Notes under the pieces: generated by a model
Seen by the model: only the letters and a program-made list of their open reading frames with translations
The model's database searches: none
Told to the model about the DNA's origin: nothing
Shown: one piece after another, positions 49,081 to 58,695 of the stretch
Layout of the letters: the number at the start of each line of letters is the position of its first letter
How positions within the stretch are numbered: the first letter of the stretch is position 1
Origin: Promethearchaeota archaeon
Lineage (GTDB): Archaea; Asgardarchaeota; Lokiarchaeia; Helarchaeales; RDOG01
Direction: 5' to 3'
Assembly: GCA_011365055.1 (NCBI GenBank)
Contig: RDOG01000016.1
Span: forward strand, 30,423-94,422
DNA: 64,000 bases
Program-made: the position numbers and the translations under genes

Positions 49081-52000
49081 ATGTCAAGAAAAAATAACAA
49101 GACTAACATTCTACGAAAGAGTATATTATTATTAACTACCTTTTTATTAGTTAGTACAATGGCTATTTCTTTATTTTTCATTGATTTTGTTTCAGATTTC
49201 GATGGGGGACGCGATTCTAATGAAATTTTAATTATGGATGAACCATTATCTAGTAATTCTCTTTCAGGAACTATTACTTTAACTGAAAGTGCAGGATTGG
49301 ATCGGATTAATGAACCAGTTACAGTAACATTATCATCAGCTTATGATAATACAAATGATCATGGAAATTATGATGGGACAATAACCTTTTACGATGATGA
49401 AGTAGGTTCAGATCCTGCTGGTTGGATTTTGACTAATGATGGAACTTATGGAACAATTCAAGTAATAGCAGAGCATGATGGACATGAAAAAGTCTTAGAG
49501 TTATATGATACTTCTACCGGGGGTGGAATTTTTGCAGATATAAATATTGATGCATCCGGATCAACTGGTGTCATCGAATTTCATTATGCAATAAGTTCAT
49601 TACCAGATTATGCATATTACAATATTTACTTCTATGACTCATCAAGTAATAAATTATTTGGATTCATAAATCCAGGACGTGAAATACCTGGAGAACAGCA
49701 TAAATTTGGATTATCCACTGATGTATTTTATGACGAAGTATATGATTCTAATGGTAATAACATTTACTTGGATAACTCAACATTCTTCAAATGTAAATTT
49801 AGCTTTAATTTCACTGCTCATACCTTAACCTTTCAATATGCGTTACCAGATGGGGAATATCAATACGCTTATCAAGACACGAGTGGATTAGATTATATTT
49901 TTCCCTTATCTACGGATCAAACAACTGTCGATAAAGTTGAGGCTAGCACGGGGTATACAGCGACTAATTATTACATGTGGATTGATTCGCTTGATTTTTC
50001 CTGGAGTGATGGATATTATCCCGAACGAATTAATGATTTAATTAATGATCCTACTTATCACGATTCCGTGCGGGTGTATGATGGAGTAACTGAGATTCCA
50101 TCACAAACTTGGAACATGATTACTCATGCAGAGCAATCCTTTGAAGATTCAACGGATTGGGGTGATCCTACAGGTTGGGGACGAAGAGAACCTGAAGGTA
50201 CTAACATTGAAATTATTCCTAATTATTATGGGTGGGGGAAGATCGCTTATTGCACTGATACTATTAGTAGCGATTATTTTCAATTGTATTATGACAATCC
50301 AACTTCAGCAGTTGCTGGTAGCTACACTTTTTTAATAATGCCTGAACAGACTGATAAAGAAATACGAATTGGTATCTCTGGTGATCTATCAAAAACTACA
50401 AAGGCAACCATAGAATTTGGAACCGATGGTCATTTCAAGGTAGGTGTTCCTACATATCAAAATCTAGATATTGATACAACATATGAAGCTCATAAATGGT
50501 ATTTAATAACTCTTGAATTCAATTGTACGAGTGATATAATGACTGTATACATAAATGGAATTCAAAAAAGTCAAAATTTATTTTCAATTGCTGCAGATTA
50601 CATCTATCAATTTTACATCAGTTCGTATCCTGATACACAGACCAATTGCGGGGCAAGTATAGCTTGGATGGATTATTCATGGGCTTCTGATTATGAACCT
50701 GAAAGATATAATTACTTGAAATCCTGTAAAATTACTTTTTTGGCAAACGTGAATGCTTACGCAACAAAATCATATAGTGTTACTTCTGATTCAACAAGTC
50801 AAGGCGATCCTGGATACCCTGATATGACAACTGGAACGGATTACATTGATGATGGACTCGGTGGTCGATGGTACTTAGAAACAACTACAAACATACAAGT
50901 AATGGGAGGTACGAGCGATCCAAACGGTAATTTTATGAGTGCTCAAGGGACAGATGCAGGGAATTTACAATTATATGGTGATGATGCTACAGGTACAAGA
51001 TTCATGGATAAAGGTCCAATATTTTGTCAAGCATATCGAACTCAAACAGGAGGATATGCAATAGTTGATGTTTATGCTAGCGGCATTGCTCGAGCACGTG
51101 TAAAGGACGATTCTGATTATTGTGTAGGAATATGGGGATTGAGAGATGGTGTTGGTGCAGAAGAACATCACTATAAAACAGATGAGAGCTGGAGTGTAAG
51201 GGATCCAATTACGGATGGTGCTGAATATGATTGGACATGGGGAATTGTAACTAGTAATAATTATGATGGTCGTTCTTTATTTAATAACGATGGAGAAAGT
51301 TGGATTCTAGCCACTTTAGTAGATGTTAATCAAGCTGGAACAACTGATTTCCATATATCTGCCTATACAGCCTATGGTGGTGGGCATGTTTTTTACATTG
51401 GTAACGATAATACTGGTCCTTCACTTCCAGCAAACACGGAAACTGAAATATTTTGGGCAATGATAAATTCAACAGCTAATAATGATGCTCAGCAACGTAT
51501 AGATGTTGAAAATCTTTATTCAAAATTAATAAATAATCCTCTAATAGTAACAAGTGATTTTTGTGAAATTGAAGCACCAACAGGTTTGGTAGTTCAAATA
51601 TTTGGAACGAGTGTAACCTTATATTGGAATTTAGTTGTCAATGAAAATATTGATCATTATAACATATACCGAAGTTCTAATCCAATAAGTAGTATTACTA
51701 GTATTACACCCATTGCATCTGTAAACAAAATGACGGGATCATACACAGATTCAGACTTAACAGATGGTGTATATTATTATGCAGTAACAGCAGTCGATGA
51801 TTCAGGACAAGAAAGTCTTGTTTCAAACAATGTAAGGGTAGAAATAATCTTTACTAGGTGGATAATCATCATAATCATTATTATCTTTGGAGTTACTGGG
51901 GGTGGCGGTGCTACTGTTGGTGTATTAGTTTACAAAAAACGACAGAGTGATGATGATCAAGAATATAAACCAAAAGAGTATAAAGTAAAAGAACCAAAAG

Positions 52001-52446
52001 TAGAGGATTTTTCGAAGCCAAAAAGAAAATATACAAAGCAATTAGACCCTGATTTGATTGAAAAAATTAAGAAAAACGAACATCATAAAATAATAACTTT
52101 ATCCAAATTAAAAGACGAAAAAATAATAAACCACGAATTATTACAGCAAAAAGATTTTGCAGATGTTGGAGAAAAAATATCTCTTATAAGTGAATTACTT
52201 TCACTTGAAGAGCAAGACAGATTTAACATCTTAAAATCACTTGAAGTTGATCAAGATCGATTAGAATTGATGCTAAATGCTTCATTAGAAAACATTGAGA
52301 TTTTCAAAGGACAAAATAAATTAGATTATTTAAGAAATGAATATGAAAAAATTCTAGAAATAGCAGAGAAACTAGGCAATGGTAAACTATTCGAGCGATA
52401 TAAACTTAAATTAGAAGAACTTGAAATAGAAATTGGGTTTGATTAA
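49081..52446 (+). CDS. Secreted LamG-like/FN3 surface protein with single TM anchor and helical cytoplasmic tail
   Basis: 1121 residues. Signal helix (about 13-34). Two beta-rich regions (about 90-320 and 350-550) resemble LamG/concanavalin-type lectin folds, with repeated phrases such as YNIYFYDSSSNKLFGF, WYLITLEFNCTSD and MTVYINGIQ, and closing MWIDSLDFSWSDGYYPER / AWMDYSWASDYEPER. A third beta region (about 590-830) contains DUF2341-like motifs. An FN3 domain (about 835-925, with DHYNIYRSSNP and YYYAVTAVDDSGQ) precedes the TM helix (about 928-950). About 165 charged, helical residues remain inside the cell. Start ATG with AGGGGAATAAT ahead. Carbohydrate binding is plausible but unproven. 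Confidence 0.85.
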   Translation: MSRKNNKTNILRKSILLLTTFLLVSTMAISLFFIDFVSDFDGGRDSNEILIMDEPLSSNSLSGTITLTESAGLDRINEPVTVTLSSAYDNTNDHGNYDGTITFYDDEVGSDPAGWILTNDGTYGTIQVIAEHDGHEKVLELYDTSTGGGIFADINIDASGSTGVIEFHYAISSLPDYAYYNIYFYDSSSNKLFGFINPGREIPGEQHKFGLSTDVFYDEVYDSNGNNIYLDNSTFFKCKFSFNFTAHTLTFQYALPDGEYQYAYQDTSGLDYIFPLSTDQTTVDKVEASTGYTATNYYMWIDSLDFSWSDGYYPERINDLINDPTYHDSVRVYDGVTEIPSQTWNMITHAEQSFEDSTDWGDPTGWGRREPEGTNIEIIPNYYGWGKIAYCTDTISSDYFQLYYDNPTSAVAGSYTFLIMPEQTDKEIRIGISGDLSKTTKATIEFGTDGHFKVGVPTYQNLDIDTTYEAHKWYLITLEFNCTSDIMTVYINGIQKSQNLFSIAADYIYQFYISSYPDTQTNCGASIAWMDYSWASDYEPERYNYLKSCKITFLANVNAYATKSYSVTSDSTSQGDPGYPDMTTGTDYIDDGLGGRWYLETTTNIQVMGGTSDPNGNFMSAQGTDAGNLQLYGDDATGTRFMDKGPIFCQAYRTQTGGYAIVDVYASGIARARVKDDSDYCVGIWGLRDGVGAEEHHYKTDESWSVRDPITDGAEYDWTWGIVTSNNYDGRSLFNNDGESWILATLVDVNQAGTTDFHISAYTAYGGGHVFYIGNDNTGPSLPANTETEIFWAMINSTANNDAQQRIDVENLYSKLINNPLIVTSDFCEIEAPTGLVVQIFGTSVTLYWNLVVNENIDHYNIYRSSNPISSITSITPIASVNKMTGSYTDSDLTDGVYYYAVTAVDDSGQESLVSNNVRVEIIFTRWIIIIIIIIFGVTGGGGATVGVLVYKKRQSDDDQEYKPKEYKVKEPKVEDFSKPKRKYTKQLDPDLIEKIKKNEHHKIITLSKLKDEKIINHELLQQKDFADVGEKISLISELLSLEEQDRFNILKSLEVDQDRLELMLNASLENIEIFKGQNKLDYLRNEYEKILEIAEKLGNGKLFERYKLKLEELEIEIGFD

Positions 52447-52612
52447 AAATGATAAGTGAAAACCATTTCTATTTAAAGTATTTTTTTCAATTTAATCTTT
52501 TTTTATTATTTATAACCTTAAAAAAGACTTCTTTCAATTAAAAATAAATATTTAAAAAAAAGTCTTTTTATGAGTGGAATAGTGGTGAAAATAACAGAAT
52601 TTCATTCAAGTG

Positions 52613-52626
52613 GGTGAGGAAAAATA
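52613..52626 (+). promoter_or_regulatory. Strong Shine-Dalgarno ahead of a non-standard ATA codon
   Basis: GGTGAGG at 52613-52619 is followed at about 5 bases by ATA (52624), which is in frame with the 725-aa protein. No ATG, GTG or TTG lies at that distance. The first conventional start is TTG at 52648, whose upstream bases show no Shine-Dalgarno. Confidence 0.4.
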
Positions 52627-52647
52627 GATTCTAAAGCATTAACAGAG

Positions 52648-54825
52648 TTGGTGGAACAAAAGGTCTATTCTGTAATAAGATTATTATATGATAAAAAACG
52701 GATTTTTACATTTAATGAATTTTATGATATGTGCTCCCAAAAAATTGGTTTATCTGATTCCGAAATTATTGCTTCTTACCTTAAATTAAAGGATGAGAAG
52801 ATTATAGTTGAGGGGTCACGTTTAATTAAAGATGAAATATTAGCCAATAAAACTAGATGGAGACTCTTTGAATATATAAATGAAAATCCTGGTTATCATT
52901 TTACTCATGTATTATCAGAAATAGGAATCGGATCTCATGCAGGCAGATGGCATTTAGGTATTCTAGAAAAATTTGGATTTATTAGAAGCAAAAAAATTAC
53001 GAGATTTAATGTTTATTTTAGTAAAGATTTCCCAGAATCTAGAGATGAGATGGTATTTCTTCTAAGAAATGATAATGCTAAAAAAATTATTGAAATTATA
53101 AATTCAAGTCCAGAAATTAATGCTTCACAAATCGAGCAAAATATGGACTTGAAATATAGTACAATTCATTATTACTTGAGTAAATTAATGAAAAGTAAAT
53201 TACTTGAACAAATTCAGGAAAATAATATAATTAAATACAAAATCAAAGAACATGATTTAATTTTCCTAGAGAAATTCTTTGATTTTAAAGATAAAATTCT
53301 TGATATACCTAAGAAAGCAAAAGAAAAAATAATAATGCCTTATGATTCGAAAGGTACGATCAATGTTTTAAGGGAATTTGATTATGTTGGTGGAGATATC
53401 AGATTTAAAATTGCTGTGCAAAATCAATCTGAATTCTCGATAACAAAAATTCACGTTTTACTAAATTCAACAGAACAATATCTCGTTGATGATAAAGTTA
53501 AAACGATTGATGTTTTATCACCTAATGAATCACGAGGTGTAGATTTCATTTTGACTCCTTTAACTTGTGGTAAATCCACGATTTATGCAACAATCTCGTA
53601 TTCAGATTATAAAGGAGTACCTCAATCTCTTGTAGTAAATCCAAAAGAAGTATGGATTAAATGCCCTCTTGTAACTCCAAAACATGTCGCAATGAATGAA
53701 ATTCTTACCTGGAAAAAAGAACTCTTAAATGGAACTAGTTCTATTGAATATTCAAACATTCCTGATACTCAAGCATTTAAAATTGCCTTAGATCAAATCT
53801 CCGCATTGGATCTATCTCAAATAGACTTAGATCAAACTGCTAAATCCGCTACTTATTCTGGTGTTGCAAAAGTAACAAATCAAAAAATTATCGTAGAAAT
53901 TAATCTTTACAATCAAAAAATAAATCTAAATGTCTGGACTAGCGAATTAAAGCAAGCCACGGGATTTATCGCATATATTAGAAATCTAATAAAAATGGCT
54001 GTTGATAATGCGAAACTTGTTCAAGTAAAAGTAGAAACTCTTGGACAGCGAATTATTGATTCATTTGAAATTAGTCAAAGAATTTTAGATATATTTAATT
54101 TTTGTAAAGAGAATATGCTTATCAACGATTATTTAATATTATTAGGGGAAATTTATAATAGATTAGAAAGAAGCTTTCCAGATATAAAATGTATTGATGA
54201 AATTCTTGAATGGAAAGAAATATTAAACGATGAATATAGAATTGGGGTTACATTACCCGAATTTCTATCAATTAAGCTACAATTTCAAACATTAGACTGG
54301 TTAAATAAGATCCTCGAAATTACAAAGACTAATGCTCAAGCCTATAAAAACTCATTCGATGACCAAGAGATTCCATTTGAAAAAATTGATTTAAGAATTA
54401 AGGAATTAGAAAATAATTATCATTATGAAATGAAAAGATATTCCCAAAGTATTTTAAAATATTTAATGGTAATTCATAAAGGGACTGGCCTTACTATTTA
54501 TGAAAAAGCATTTTTCAAGCCCTTTATTGACCCTGATTTAGTGGGAGGATTTCTAACTGCAATTCAAAGTTTTGGATCTGAAATATCTTCAACAGAGACT
54601 TCCATGAAAAAATTGGTTTACAAGAATTTTCAAATAGAAATTGAAGATGGTGATTATATTCGTACTGCACTAATTTTAAATGGAGAACCAACAGAACATC
54701 TCTTAAAGCAGTTACAGAAATACGTGAAAGAATTTGAGAATACTTTCAGGGAGAATTTAATTAATTGGTCTGGCAATCTACAAGTTTTTAAATCTAAAGA
54801 TGAAAATCTAGAAAAAATATTTTAA
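52648..54825 (+). CDS. Cytosolic multi-winged-helix protein with coat-appendage-like beta sandwich and C-terminal longin-like domain
   Basis: 725 residues, no signal or TM helix. Three winged-helix units lie at about 1-58, 64-125 (TRWRLFEYINENPGYHFTHV is the first helix pair) and 138-205 (STIHYYLSKLMKSKLL recognition helix). A beta sandwich (about 230-340) with GGDIRFKIAVQNQSEFSI and LSPNESRGVDFILTP resembles adaptin/COP appendage or CARDB domains. A mixed alpha/beta platform (about 345-455) follows, then helices, then a longin-like domain (about 600-715: LKYLMVIHKGTGLTIYEK, LVGGFLTAIQSFGSEI, YVKEFENTF) like that of the neighbouring receptor. Likely couples GTPase or membrane signals to DNA or protein partners; inferred. 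Translation may begin slightly upstream. Confidence 0.8.
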   Translation: MVEQKVYSVIRLLYDKKRIFTFNEFYDMCSQKIGLSDSEIIASYLKLKDEKIIVEGSRLIKDEILANKTRWRLFEYINENPGYHFTHVLSEIGIGSHAGRWHLGILEKFGFIRSKKITRFNVYFSKDFPESRDEMVFLLRNDNAKKIIEIINSSPEINASQIEQNMDLKYSTIHYYLSKLMKSKLLEQIQENNIIKYKIKEHDLIFLEKFFDFKDKILDIPKKAKEKIIMPYDSKGTINVLREFDYVGGDIRFKIAVQNQSEFSITKIHVLLNSTEQYLVDDKVKTIDVLSPNESRGVDFILTPLTCGKSTIYATISYSDYKGVPQSLVVNPKEVWIKCPLVTPKHVAMNEILTWKKELLNGTSSIEYSNIPDTQAFKIALDQISALDLSQIDLDQTAKSATYSGVAKVTNQKIIVEINLYNQKINLNVWTSELKQATGFIAYIRNLIKMAVDNAKLVQVKVETLGQRIIDSFEISQRILDIFNFCKENMLINDYLILLGEIYNRLERSFPDIKCIDEILEWKEILNDEYRIGVTLPEFLSIKLQFQTLDWLNKILEITKTNAQAYKNSFDDQEIPFEKIDLRIKELENNYHYEMKRYSQSILKYLMVIHKGTGLTIYEKAFFKPFIDPDLVGGFLTAIQSFGSEISSTETSMKKLVYKNFQIEIEDGDYIRTALILNGEPTEHLLKQLQKYVKEFENTFRENLINWSGNLQVFKSKDENLEKIF

Positions 54826-55147
54826 TATCACCTTTATTAATATTTATCTGCTTATTAAATTCTTATTTATTCTATTTTGTTTTTAGATGCTTTTTAAAAT
54901 GGGATATAGGATTATTATTTTTTGCCATTTTGGATTTTATAACCTTAATTATTATAAAATTTATCATAATTCATCCTATCTGGGTTTAATTTGAAAATAT
55001 ACAAAAAATCAAAACATAATTATGATGGATTTCCTTCTATAGTCATATAATTTATTATGTTTATTATAATTATTTACATTAAAAATTCTGATTTATTATT
55101 TAATATTAATATGATAAGAAATTTTAATCCAATAAAGAAATTGATAG
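54826..55147. other. Intergenic region before the glycyl radical enzyme gene
   Basis: A 322-base AT-rich stretch between two plus-strand genes. An 8-base inverted repeat ATCATAAT (54963-54970) / ATTATGAT (55019-55026) is the only structure noticed, and at this base composition it may be chance. No ORF of significance and no RNA gene was recognised. A promoter for the downstream gene is expected here, but no box stands out. Confidence 0.4.
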
Positions 55148-57562
55148 ATGAGTGAGGATTCATTATTGAGTTCCAGATCTATATTAAGGAGAACTGAAAA
55201 ATTAAAAAATCAATTACTTTCAATTCCATACGAGATTTGTCTTGATAGAGCTCGATTTTTTACACAAATTTATCAAGAACATCAATCTAAACCTGAAATA
55301 ATAAAGAAAGCACTTGCCGTAGCTGAAACATTGAAGAAAATGACTATTTTCATAAGAAAAGATGAGATACTCGTTGGAAATGAAACGAGCAAGGACTTAG
55401 CGGAAAAGATTTGTTTTGATTTGTATTCATTTCGCGATTTTACCAAGCGTAGATTTATAAAACGCATAAGAAAACGGAAAGTCCAACCATTTCAAATAAC
55501 CGATTCTGAAGTTGATGAAATGGAAAAATTAATTCCGTTTTGGAAAAAAAAGGCACTTTATGATAATTTAATTTATAATAAGATGGTAGAAGAAAAAGTT
55601 ATTGAAAAACCCTTACGAGAACAAGCTTATACTCCTAATATTGCGATTATGACTGGAACTTGCGAGGGTCATTTAAGTTTTGGATATGAAAAAATATTAA
55701 ACTTAGGATATAAAGGAATCATTCAAGAAGCTGAGAATTTTCAATTAAAATTACGTCATGATAATCCTGAGTTTGAATATAAGTTTGCTTTTTATGAAGC
55801 AATTAAAATTATTTATAAAGCTGGAATAGAATTTTCACGACGCCATTCTGAATTAGCGCTAATAATGTCGGATCAAGAAAAAGATCCCGCCAGAAAACAA
55901 GAGCTTAAATTAATTGCAGAAGTTACAAGAAGAGTTCCTGAACATCCACCAAGCACTTTTTATGAAGCAGTTCAAGCAATCTGGTTTACTCAAAATATAG
56001 CTAATATTATTTATTATCGAAGTGTGCTTGCTCTAGGACGGTTAGATCAAATCCTCTACCCTTATTATAAAAAAGATTCAGAAAATAATATGATTTCAAA
56101 GGAAATTGCATTGGAATTAATTGAAGAATTAAATTTAAAACTAACTTGGAATTGTAGGTTGTTGCAGGAAGAATATTCAATGGCAGCAAATGCTTTAGGT
56201 TTAAATACGCAAACAATAACTATTGGCGGAATAGATCTTCAGGGAAATGATGCAACTAATGATTTATCTTACATTTTTCTTCAAGCTCAAAAAAATATGA
56301 AGGCAATAACTACTGATATATCAATAAGAATTCATAAAAATACACCAAAAAAATTCTTTTTAGAAGCTTTAAAAGTCTTTCAAACCACATCAGGCCTTGC
56401 ATTATATAATGATGAAGTTATAGTTCCAGCATTAATGAAGGCTGGATACACTCAAGAGGATGCTCGGAATTATGTAATAATTGGATGCGTAGAACCGACC
56501 TCTGAAGGAAACACCATGGCATGTACTGGTGCAATGTTCATCAATTTACCAGGAGTTTTAGAATTAGTATTAAATAATGGTTATAGCCACTGTTCAAGGC
56601 AAATCGATGGGTTACAAACAGGTGATCCAGCAAATTTTAAAACTTTTGAGGATTTATATAGTGCATTAAAAGAACAATTACGATTTAATATTGAAAAATC
56701 GGCAAAAATAGCTGGTATTTGGGAAAAAGAATCTTTAAAATATTGTGAACAACCTTTTATATCTGCATCAATTGATGGTTGCATGCAGTCTGGGAAGGAT
56801 ATTCATGCAGGTGGAGCTAAATATAACTTTTCATCCATCACTGCATATGGTTTTGCAACTTTCGTGGATTCTTTATTTGCATTAAAGAAATTCGTTTTTG
56901 ACGAAAAGAATTTACCTTTAACGAAATTTATTGAGATTTTAAATTCAAATTTTGAAGATAATGAAGAATTGAGACAAACTTTAATCAATAAGTATGATAA
57001 ATGGGGAAATGATAAAAAAGAAATTGATGAATTTGCACAAGAATTATGGGCTCTATATTGTAATGAAGTCGTAAAACACAAAACCATGAGGGGTGGTCGA
57101 TTTAATCCAGGTGCTTATTCCATGGGTCTTCATGTGTTAGAAGGATTTTTAACTATTGCTTCAGCTGATGGAAGAAAAGCATACCAACCTATTTCAAATA
57201 GCCTCTCTCCAGTGAACCAAGTAGAAAAAAATGGAACTACTGCAATTTTAAAATCAATTTCAAAATTAAATTATGAATTAGCAACTAATGGTGTTGCTGT
57301 AAATATAAGATTTCATCCTCTATCAGTTAAGGGAGATGAAAAATTAGAAAAATATTACAATTTAATTGACACGTATTTTAAATTGGGTGGAATGCAAGTT
57401 CAACCTAACGTTGTATCAACTGAAGTATTACGAGATGCACAAAAACATCCCGAAAATTATCCTGATTTACTAGTAAAAATTGGGGGTTACAATGCATTAT
57501 TCGTGGATTTAGGCAGCCCCATACAAAATGATATAATTGATCGGTTAGAAAATAAGCTTTAA
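55148..57562 (+). CDS. Glycyl radical enzyme (pyruvate formate-lyase/diol dehydratase superfamily)
   Basis: 804 residues, normal length for the family. An oxygen-sensitive cytosolic enzyme with a thiyl radical Cys on a central loop (C447 in IIGCVEPTSEGN) and a glycyl radical near the C-terminus (G780 in KIGGYNALF, 24 residues from the end, followed by QNDIIDR). The GCVEP form, with a general-base Glu two residues after the Cys, is that of dehydratases, decarboxylases and C-N/C-S lyases and not PFL itself, which has two adjacent Cys. The usual Arg before the radical loop is Lys. Substrate is not predictable from what I can see. The required radical-SAM activase is not in the flanking genes, so it must act from elsewhere. 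Suggests an anaerobic, fermentative lifestyle. Confidence 0.88.
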   Translation: MSEDSLLSSRSILRRTEKLKNQLLSIPYEICLDRARFFTQIYQEHQSKPEIIKKALAVAETLKKMTIFIRKDEILVGNETSKDLAEKICFDLYSFRDFTKRRFIKRIRKRKVQPFQITDSEVDEMEKLIPFWKKKALYDNLIYNKMVEEKVIEKPLREQAYTPNIAIMTGTCEGHLSFGYEKILNLGYKGIIQEAENFQLKLRHDNPEFEYKFAFYEAIKIIYKAGIEFSRRHSELALIMSDQEKDPARKQELKLIAEVTRRVPEHPPSTFYEAVQAIWFTQNIANIIYYRSVLALGRLDQILYPYYKKDSENNMISKEIALELIEELNLKLTWNCRLLQEEYSMAANALGLNTQTITIGGIDLQGNDATNDLSYIFLQAQKNMKAITTDISIRIHKNTPKKFFLEALKVFQTTSGLALYNDEVIVPALMKAGYTQEDARNYVIIGCVEPTSEGNTMACTGAMFINLPGVLELVLNNGYSHCSRQIDGLQTGDPANFKTFEDLYSALKEQLRFNIEKSAKIAGIWEKESLKYCEQPFISASIDGCMQSGKDIHAGGAKYNFSSITAYGFATFVDSLFALKKFVFDEKNLPLTKFIEILNSNFEDNEELRQTLINKYDKWGNDKKEIDEFAQELWALYCNEVVKHKTMRGGRFNPGAYSMGLHVLEGFLTIASADGRKAYQPISNSLSPVNQVEKNGTTAILKSISKLNYELATNGVAVNIRFHPLSVKGDEKLEKYYNLIDTYFKLGGMQVQPNVVSTEVLRDAQKHPENYPDLLVKIGGYNALFVDLGSPIQNDIIDRLENKL

Positions 57563-57590
57563 CTCAATTTTTTAAATGAAAAATTTTTTA

Positions 57591-58412
57591 TTATTTTTTT
57601 ATTTGATACATATCTTCATTTTGTTCTTTAATAACCAGTCCATCTTTTATTAATGAATTTAAAACCTGCTCAATTTTATCTTTTGGTATCTTGCATGCTC
57701 TGATAATTTTCTCTTTTTCCGCTACATTAATTTTTGTAAGATATTCAACAACTTTACCCCTAAATTGTCTATTTGATCCTTTAAATTTACTTTGTTTAGA
57801 ACGTGGTTTAATACCCGTTTTTATAGAAGTTAGTTTAATAGCTCCATAGTCCATCAAAGCATTATGCCAATCTCTAGATCTGTCTTTTGGAAGCAATTGG
57901 GTCGCAATCTCTAATAAATCTTTATCCGATGTCTCTTCACGTGCAAACCCTTCAGCAATCAATATTCTCCGAATATTTGTATCAACCGTAGCGATATTGC
58001 TATTAAAGGCAAATATTAAAATTGAACGCGAAGCATATGGTCCAATACCTTTGAGATCACGCAATTCTTTTATTGTTTTTGGGAAATTTTCATTTTTTAC
58101 TATTTGATTCGCGGCTTCATGCAACCATAATGCTCTTCTATTATAACCAAGTCTATTTTGAGACCAAAATCTCAAGACTTCTGATGGTTTTGATTTTGCA
58201 AGACTCTCAATGGTGGGAAAAATCCTTAAAAAAGCACGATAAATTTCTTTTACTCTAGTAGTTTGTGTTTGTTGTAACATAAATTCAGACACTAATATCT
58301 TATAAGGATTGTTTGTTTTACGCCAAGGAAAACTCCTTTTATGACGTTCCCACCAAGCAAATATCTTCTCTTGGAACGCTTTTATTTTCAACTGATTTAT
58401 GGATTCATTCAC
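57591..58412 (-). CDS. MutY/MIG-like HhH-GPD DNA glycosylase lacking the Fe-S cluster
   Basis: 273 residues. Base-excision repair glycosylase: FPWRKTNNPYKILVSEFMLQQTQ with catalytic-type E43, helix-hairpin-helix DLKGIGPYAS, and catalytic D144 in VDTNIRRIL. At the position of the lyase Lys of endonuclease III there is Tyr126, as in the archaeal thymine mismatch glycosylase MIG, so it should be monofunctional. The C-terminal 4Fe-4S Cys quartet normal for MutY/Nth is absent: no Cys occurs between about 165 and 230. The MutY NUDIX-like domain is also absent; instead a winged-helix-like segment (about 225-273) follows. Substrate could be A opposite 8-oxoG or T in G-T pairs. Confidence 0.82.
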   Translation of the reverse strand: MNESINQLKIKAFQEKIFAWWERHKRSFPWRKTNNPYKILVSEFMLQQTQTTRVKEIYRAFLRIFPTIESLAKSKPSEVLRFWSQNRLGYNRRALWLHEAANQIVKNENFPKTIKELRDLKGIGPYASRSILIFAFNSNIATVDTNIRRILIAEGFAREETSDKDLLEIATQLLPKDRSRDWHNALMDYGAIKLTSIKTGIKPRSKQSKFKGSNRQFRGKVVEYLTKINVAEKEKIIRACKIPKDKIEQVLNSLIKDGLVIKEQNEDMYQIKK

Positions 58413-58695
58413 ATTAGCAAGAAGAAAATCATATATTATTAAGTCTTTGTTATTAGAGTTAAAATCCGCCTTTTTTTATAAATGATCCTTATTATTTAAT
58501 TCAAAAAATTATTTCCATATAATTCATTATCTGTTTTTTTCTATTGAATTAATAATAGACCTTTATATGAGATATATTAATTATCATTCTTTCCATCATA
58601 ACTTAGTTGGATTCAAATATTTTTTTATAACCTGATAAAATAAGAAGTATTATTAATCAATTAGTTAAAAAAAAAACAAAATGGGATGATTTATT

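Noticed and set aside
54963..55026. 8-bp inverted repeat as operator
   Set aside because: Purely AT-rich arms 48 bases apart; expected by chance at this composition.
56803..57087. 94-codon minus-strand ORF
   Set aside because: Shadow of the glycyl radical enzyme gene with no family features.
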